Source: Xanthostigma xanthostigma | Taxonomy: Eukaryota; Arthropoda; Insecta; Raphidioptera; Raphidiidae | Direction of reading: 5' to 3' | NCBI GenBank assembly: GCA_963575645.1 | Contig: OY754466.1 | Coordinates: 42,626,001 to 42,690,000 of the forward strand | Length of the DNA stretch: 64,000 bases | In this document: positions 61,001 through 64,000 of the stretch, in pieces | How positions within the stretch are numbered: position 1 is the first letter of the stretch | Layout: the number at the start of each line of letters is the position of its first letter | Notes under the pieces: model-generated | Told to the model about the DNA's origin: nothing | The model's input: only the letters and a program-made list of their open reading frames with translations | Database searches by the model: none | Made by a program: the position numbers and the translations under genes

Positions 61001-62743
61001 AGCAACACTCAGTGGAATATATTTTCTATGAAGACACTGTAAATTTCGATAGAACATATTTCGTGGCCGGTCTAATGATTGTCAATCTTGATTTATGAAT
61101 GCACTATGCAGAAAGGATTGTAAAAAAATTGATTTGACAACGACCTTAGATTGTGATCATAATAAAATCACGATTTCCATACATCAGGAGCAGTCTAATG
61201 TCGTACTTAAACCATAGAGATATAAGTAACTAGAGTAAGCTAGCGGGTATGCTTGCCATAAGTGAAAGTGTCTGCTGTTCAGAGAGAGAACGCTGCAAAC
61301 GTTCCGTATCATTATATTATGTTTACTCAAATCAGCATTGTTTTGTATCATCAGTTACCATAGAGATAAGGAACTTTTCTCTCCCTGAATTGCAGACACT
61401 TTCACGGCCCACTCGCGTACTCTGGAACATTAGATTGTACTCACACAAAAACAAATGACTGTTCTACAATGCGTACAAAAACGCTGTTTCAAAGTGGAAG
61501 CTGTACAAAAACGATGCTAAATACATGAATACACAGTTTAAGAAAAATATCATTTCAATCGAATTATTTTTCGAGCAGGATCGATTTCAAACTCTGCTAT
61601 GCTTTTCATATGGAGAAATATTTGTGTTCACAATCTAAGATCATTGTCAAATCAGATCTTTTGACAATCCTTTCTGCAACCTAGGAGTATATGAAAATCG
61701 TCAAGTTCGTTAATCACGATTGATTGGGTTCGCTTTATTATTTATCTTATTATTTAAATGCGCATTAAAAGTAAGTACTGGTCAAATTATATTTACTGTC
61801 AGTTATTTGATGCAAGCCATAAATTAATACTAGTTCTAAAATCTAAATGGTGATTCGAAATTTACGGAAGATTAATTTTCTCTGTTAAGTAAATGTGTAA
61901 TTCTAAAATGGAGCTAGAAAACAACCTCAAAGGACCCGCAGACGATTTTCTATTGACTGAATATTATGAGTGTATTAAACCAAATTTTACATCGATAGAA
62001 ACCTGACCTCCATGTATTCTCAGTTCCTTAAAAATTGACAAATCAGCAATAAACATTGATCGTCTGTGGTCCCCTTCCGAATAATGGTATGACAATCAAT
62101 TTTGGTTTTAGGAAATTTTAACGCACGCGTTTATCTTTTTATACGATTTCACAAAAAAAAGTTAATATGGCATATGATCAGGTGCTATTTAATCGTTTCT
62201 TTTATAATAAATATGATTTCATTGTACAGAATTACTAAAATGAAACATCTATCTAAAAATACACTAAATCCGTACTGATTTAAAATGTTATATGGCAATA
62301 GTGACACCCATGTCAGAATCTTCAAATGCGTAGTGCGAGTGATAAAAATGTTAATTAAAATAACAAAATTCCAATACATATTTTCGGATTTGACGTCAAT
62401 TTTCAATCATTTATTTTTATATAAGGGTCATTTAAGAGGAAAAACAAAATGGTTGATAGAATGATTCGGGGTAATGATTCATAATTCAAAGAACGCATAT
62501 AAAGAAAAAATTAAATACCTGAGGCAATTTTAATAAAATTCCAGCTGTCTGTATCAATTCACATCCCCAAATACGTAAATCGGTTTCCGTTTCATTATCA
62601 AGTCCGTCTACTTGAGACGGAGTTTGAGATAATTTTTCTTCTGGTAAAAGACAATTTTGTAGAGTTAGAACAATTTTTCCGTACGCCTTAGTTACTGGTT
62701 TTGATGTTCCTTGCGTTTCATTTTCATTTTTTGTTGAACCCAT
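52041..62743 (-). CDS. CCNL1: Cyclin L
   Basis: Nuclear cyclin that partners CDK11 and links transcription to pre-mRNA splicing. Six exons: 62743-62519, 60000-59816, 57135-57015, 55185-54731, 54175-53969 and 52578-52041. They join in frame into 576 residues. The first cyclin box starts at about 22 ([64 protein letters not shown]). [20 protein letters not shown] links to the second box ([36 protein letters not shown]). After [10 protein letters not shown] comes an arginine-serine tract ([19 protein letters not shown], exon 5), as in vertebrate cyclin L. The last exon encodes an unusual stretch with at least eleven Asp/Glu-Lys-Tyr triplets (NDKY, SEKY, MDKY) ending in KDRRR. Introns total 9 kb and hold many transposons. 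Confidence 0.95.
52717..52905. repeat. Short inverted repeat in cyclin L intron 5
   Basis: TTCCAAATCTTCTTGG on the left mirrors TCAAGAAGATTTGAA on the right. Inner ATCTACAATTGCGATAGACATT partly mirrors AATGTCTACGGCAGTAGAT. A degraded MITE of about 190 bp. Confidence 0.5.
53012..53819. mobile_element. 808 bp element with imperfect TIRs in cyclin L intron 5
   Basis: Left end GTGTTTTTTCATTGACAAT with CCGATATCGGGGTACCTCAA mirrors the right end TTGAGGTATCCCGATATCAT and ATGTCAATGGAAAAACAAC. The interior has direct repeats (AATATGAAG.TCAGATGACA at 53236 and 53431, and GTCAGATGG units), so it is itself partly duplicated. No transposase was found. Confidence 0.6.
54445..54645. mobile_element. 201 bp pogo/Tigger-like MITE
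   Basis: Ends CAGTAGAATTCCGCTAATCC and, inverted, CAGTAGAGTTACGTTAATCC lie at TA sites (54443-54444 and 54646-54647). It is the same superfamily as 10070-10660 but a distinct family. It lies in cyclin L intron 4. Confidence 0.75.
55684..56385. mobile_element. Foldback element family A, copy 2
   Basis: The same long-armed palindrome as 7905-8522 (GAGATGGCTACAGAGAAAAT..., AAAATTTGCAGAATA, GCCGCCAGAAGGCGCTAATG). The arms are about 330 bp and the centre is an extra short palindrome, GTTGTTATAACAAC. It lies in cyclin L intron 3. Confidence 0.8.
57206..57503 (+). repeat. Two-copy tandem duplication, about 149 bp unit
   Basis: GGAATCAAGACACATATGTT with TTATAGACGCTTGACAACTC and GTGATAAATAAACTAATAAA occurs twice in a row with about 5 percent difference. 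It lies in cyclin L intron 2, just upstream of exon 3 in the transcribed direction. Confidence 0.8.
57742..57892. mobile_element. 151 bp foldback MITE
   Basis: GCGTTTTCAGTATCGAGAAC, TGCCCCGGGGCAG and GGGTAACTATTGGTTA are mirrored at the right by TAACCAATAGTTACCC, TGCCCTGGGGCA and GCCGAAAACGC. The arms are about 58 bp. It lies in cyclin L intron 2. A looser inverted pair (TTTGTACTGTAAAA and its mirror) precedes it at about 57560-57690. Confidence 0.7.
60379..60844. mobile_element. hAT-like MITE with perfect 8 bp TSD
   Basis: Ends CAGTGCTGGATTAAG and CAGTGCCGGATTAAG (inward) are flanked by identical ACTATATC octamers (60371-60378 and 60845-60852). The 466 bp element is non-coding and lies in cyclin L intron 1. 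Confidence 0.85.
61108..61679. mobile_element. 572 bp element with about 55 bp TIRs and a nested inverted repeat
   Basis: TGCAGAAAGGATTGT with TTGATTTGACAA and TTAGATTGTGATC on the left mirror GATCATTGTCAAATC and GACAATCCTTTCTGCA on the right. Inside, GTGAAAGTGTCTGC (61261) mirrors GCAGACACTTTCAC (61392), so one element may sit in another. It lies in cyclin L intron 1. Confidence 0.65.
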
Positions 62744-63218
62744 CGAAAAAGATCACTATTAAATCTAATTTTTCACTAAAATAAATGCGATTTCTAGAAA
62801 CGCCACCCGAACGTTTTTCACAGTGCACAAATCACTTCTCTTCTGAAATTCAATATGGCGTTCGGATTACTTGAAAAACGCGCATACCCACGCGCACATA
62901 GAGCTAAGAGTAAAAAGAAGTGTTCATCTCTAGAGCAAAATTTAGAACACTTTTATATTATAAAATCTTCAAATAAATGATTCAACAAATTTGTTGACTT
63001 TAGTTCGTCTGAATTTTTACCATTTTATTTCTCTATTTCTGTTTATTTATTAATTTTTCATTTGTCATTTTTTCTGACAGTTGCAAGGAGGATTGAATTA
63101 TCTCATTTTTTTACAACAAAACTCAAAAACTGCACAAAACAAATCATAACCTCCTTTAATAGAGTTTGAATGTCAAACGTCAAATGCAAATTTTCAAAAT
63201 TCATTAAATTTTTAAAAA
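62744..63218. promoter_or_regulatory. Divergent upstream region of cyclin L and ELP5
   Basis: The start codons are 475 bp apart on opposite strands, so both promoters are expected here. CAATATGGCG near 62852 and the adjacent CG-containing stretch are closest to the cyclin L side. No core-promoter motif was secure. Confidence 0.5.
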
Positions 63219-64000
63219 ATGAATATATTATTTAATAAACCTTACACTAAATTTTTGTTATTAGAAGGTAATAAACAGTCTGCAGTGTCAATAAAATAAT
63301 TATTTTAATCCGAATGTGACATAACCAAAAGATTTTCGTTACAGATACACTTCAACATAGTGGAAAAAGACTTTTGAATGCTTTAATAAAACATCATAAA
63401 GCTAAAAACAGTTATCGAATTCACATATTTTGTTATGAAAATGATCCATCCGTATTCAAAAAAATATGTGATGGATCGTCATACCACGTTTATGATTTTT
63501 CCAGTGATCCGAGAAATTGGGACAATAGAAGACCGCCATTCAGTGTTAATGAAATTACAAAAAGTGCCGTTGTTATAATTGATTCCTTAGCTTTTAAAAT
63601 ACACGAAGATGGTGTTCAAAGTACTTGTCAATTTATCAACAATTTAAAATCAAGTAAGCGAGTACATATCGATGTAAGGTTTTGTGTTCACTGTTTATTT
63701 GTAAAAACTTATTCACTTTTCCATAATTTACAGATAATAATGTAGTACAGATAATAGCCCTTCTGCATTGTGATATGGTATACGAAGAATCGAAAACAAC
63801 AAATGTTTTCGAGTACCTTGCTACCACTACTACTACGACAATTACTTTAAAACAATCAAAAAACACAAAAAATAACATAATTTCGTATATACACAAAAAA
63901 CCCGGTGGCAAAGTAATTTCTAAGGTATGTCACGGAAATATTTATATAGTAGAAAAAATATTACAGGAGAAATAATTTTGTTTTAGACCGAGGAATACTG
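63219..64000 (+). CDS. ELP5: Elongator complex protein 5 (partial, cut by window end)
   Basis: Subunit of the Elp456 half of Elongator, which modifies wobble uridines in tRNA. Exons are 63219-63267, 63345-63653, 63734-63924 and 63987 onward. The 187 residues visible are in frame at each junction, and the C-terminal part lies outside the window. Family landmarks are LLLEGDTLQHSGKRLLNALI, SAVVIIDSLAFKIHE and VVQIIALLHCDMVYEE, then EYLATTTTTTITL and HKKPGGKVISK. The RecA-like fold of Elp4-6 lacks a canonical Walker A in ELP5, and none is seen here. The gene shares its upstream region with cyclin L. Confidence 0.88.

Overview
This is a 64 kb piece of an animal nuclear genome, almost certainly an insect. 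It is AT-rich. Its genes are split by GT-AG introns and encode conserved metazoan proteins. The space between them, and most large introns, are filled with small non-autonomous DNA transposons, foldback (palindromic) elements, Helitrons and tRNA-derived SINEs. Several repeat families (Helitrons starting near CTATACTAATAT and ending in CTAG, and elements starting AACCGACTTCAAAAAAGG) resemble repeats I associate with moths and butterflies. The insect order cannot be settled from the sequence alone, so I leave it open.

Layout. From 1 to 12.4 kb there is no convincing gene; the stretch is a graveyard of transposable elements. Then come: Raf kinase (minus, 12.43-15.39 kb); an HSD17B8/FabG-like SDR (plus, 16.19-17.91); an Fcf2/DNTTIP2 ribosome-biogenesis protein (minus, 18.01-19.13); a C6orf136-like DUF2358 protein (plus, 19.5-24.2); ATF6 (plus, 25.23-28.94); a cytosolic ALDH1/2-type aldehyde dehydrogenase (plus, 30.59-42.04, 11 exons); signal peptidase subunit SPCS1 (plus, 43.32-44.99); LRRC51 (plus, 46.67-51.65); cyclin L (minus, 52.04-62.74, 6 exons); and the start of Elongator subunit ELP5 (plus, 63.22 to the window edge). 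Exon junctions were worked out by hand. All complete genes keep frame across every junction, except exon 1 of the C6orf136-like gene.

Organisation. Three gene pairs are head to head with short shared upstream regions: Raf/HSD17B8 (about 0.8 kb), DNTTIP2/C6orf136-like (0.37 kb) and cyclin L/ELP5 (0.48 kb). Two pairs are convergent: HSD17B8/DNTTIP2 (98 bp between stops) and LRRC51/cyclin L (395 bp). The genes do not form one pathway, although ATF6 and SPCS1 both act at the endoplasmic reticulum.

The most notable feature is the number of long inverted repeats: at least six above 400 bp. The strongest has two 573 bp arms and sits inside a 2.3 kb composite element in ALDH intron 1. Other large ones lie in introns of the C6orf136-like gene, LRRC51 and cyclin L, where transcription would make long hairpin RNA. 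Target-site duplications could be read for four hAT-like elements (8 bp), a PIF/Harbinger element (TAA), three TA-flanked elements, and a tRNA-derived SINE (13 bp).
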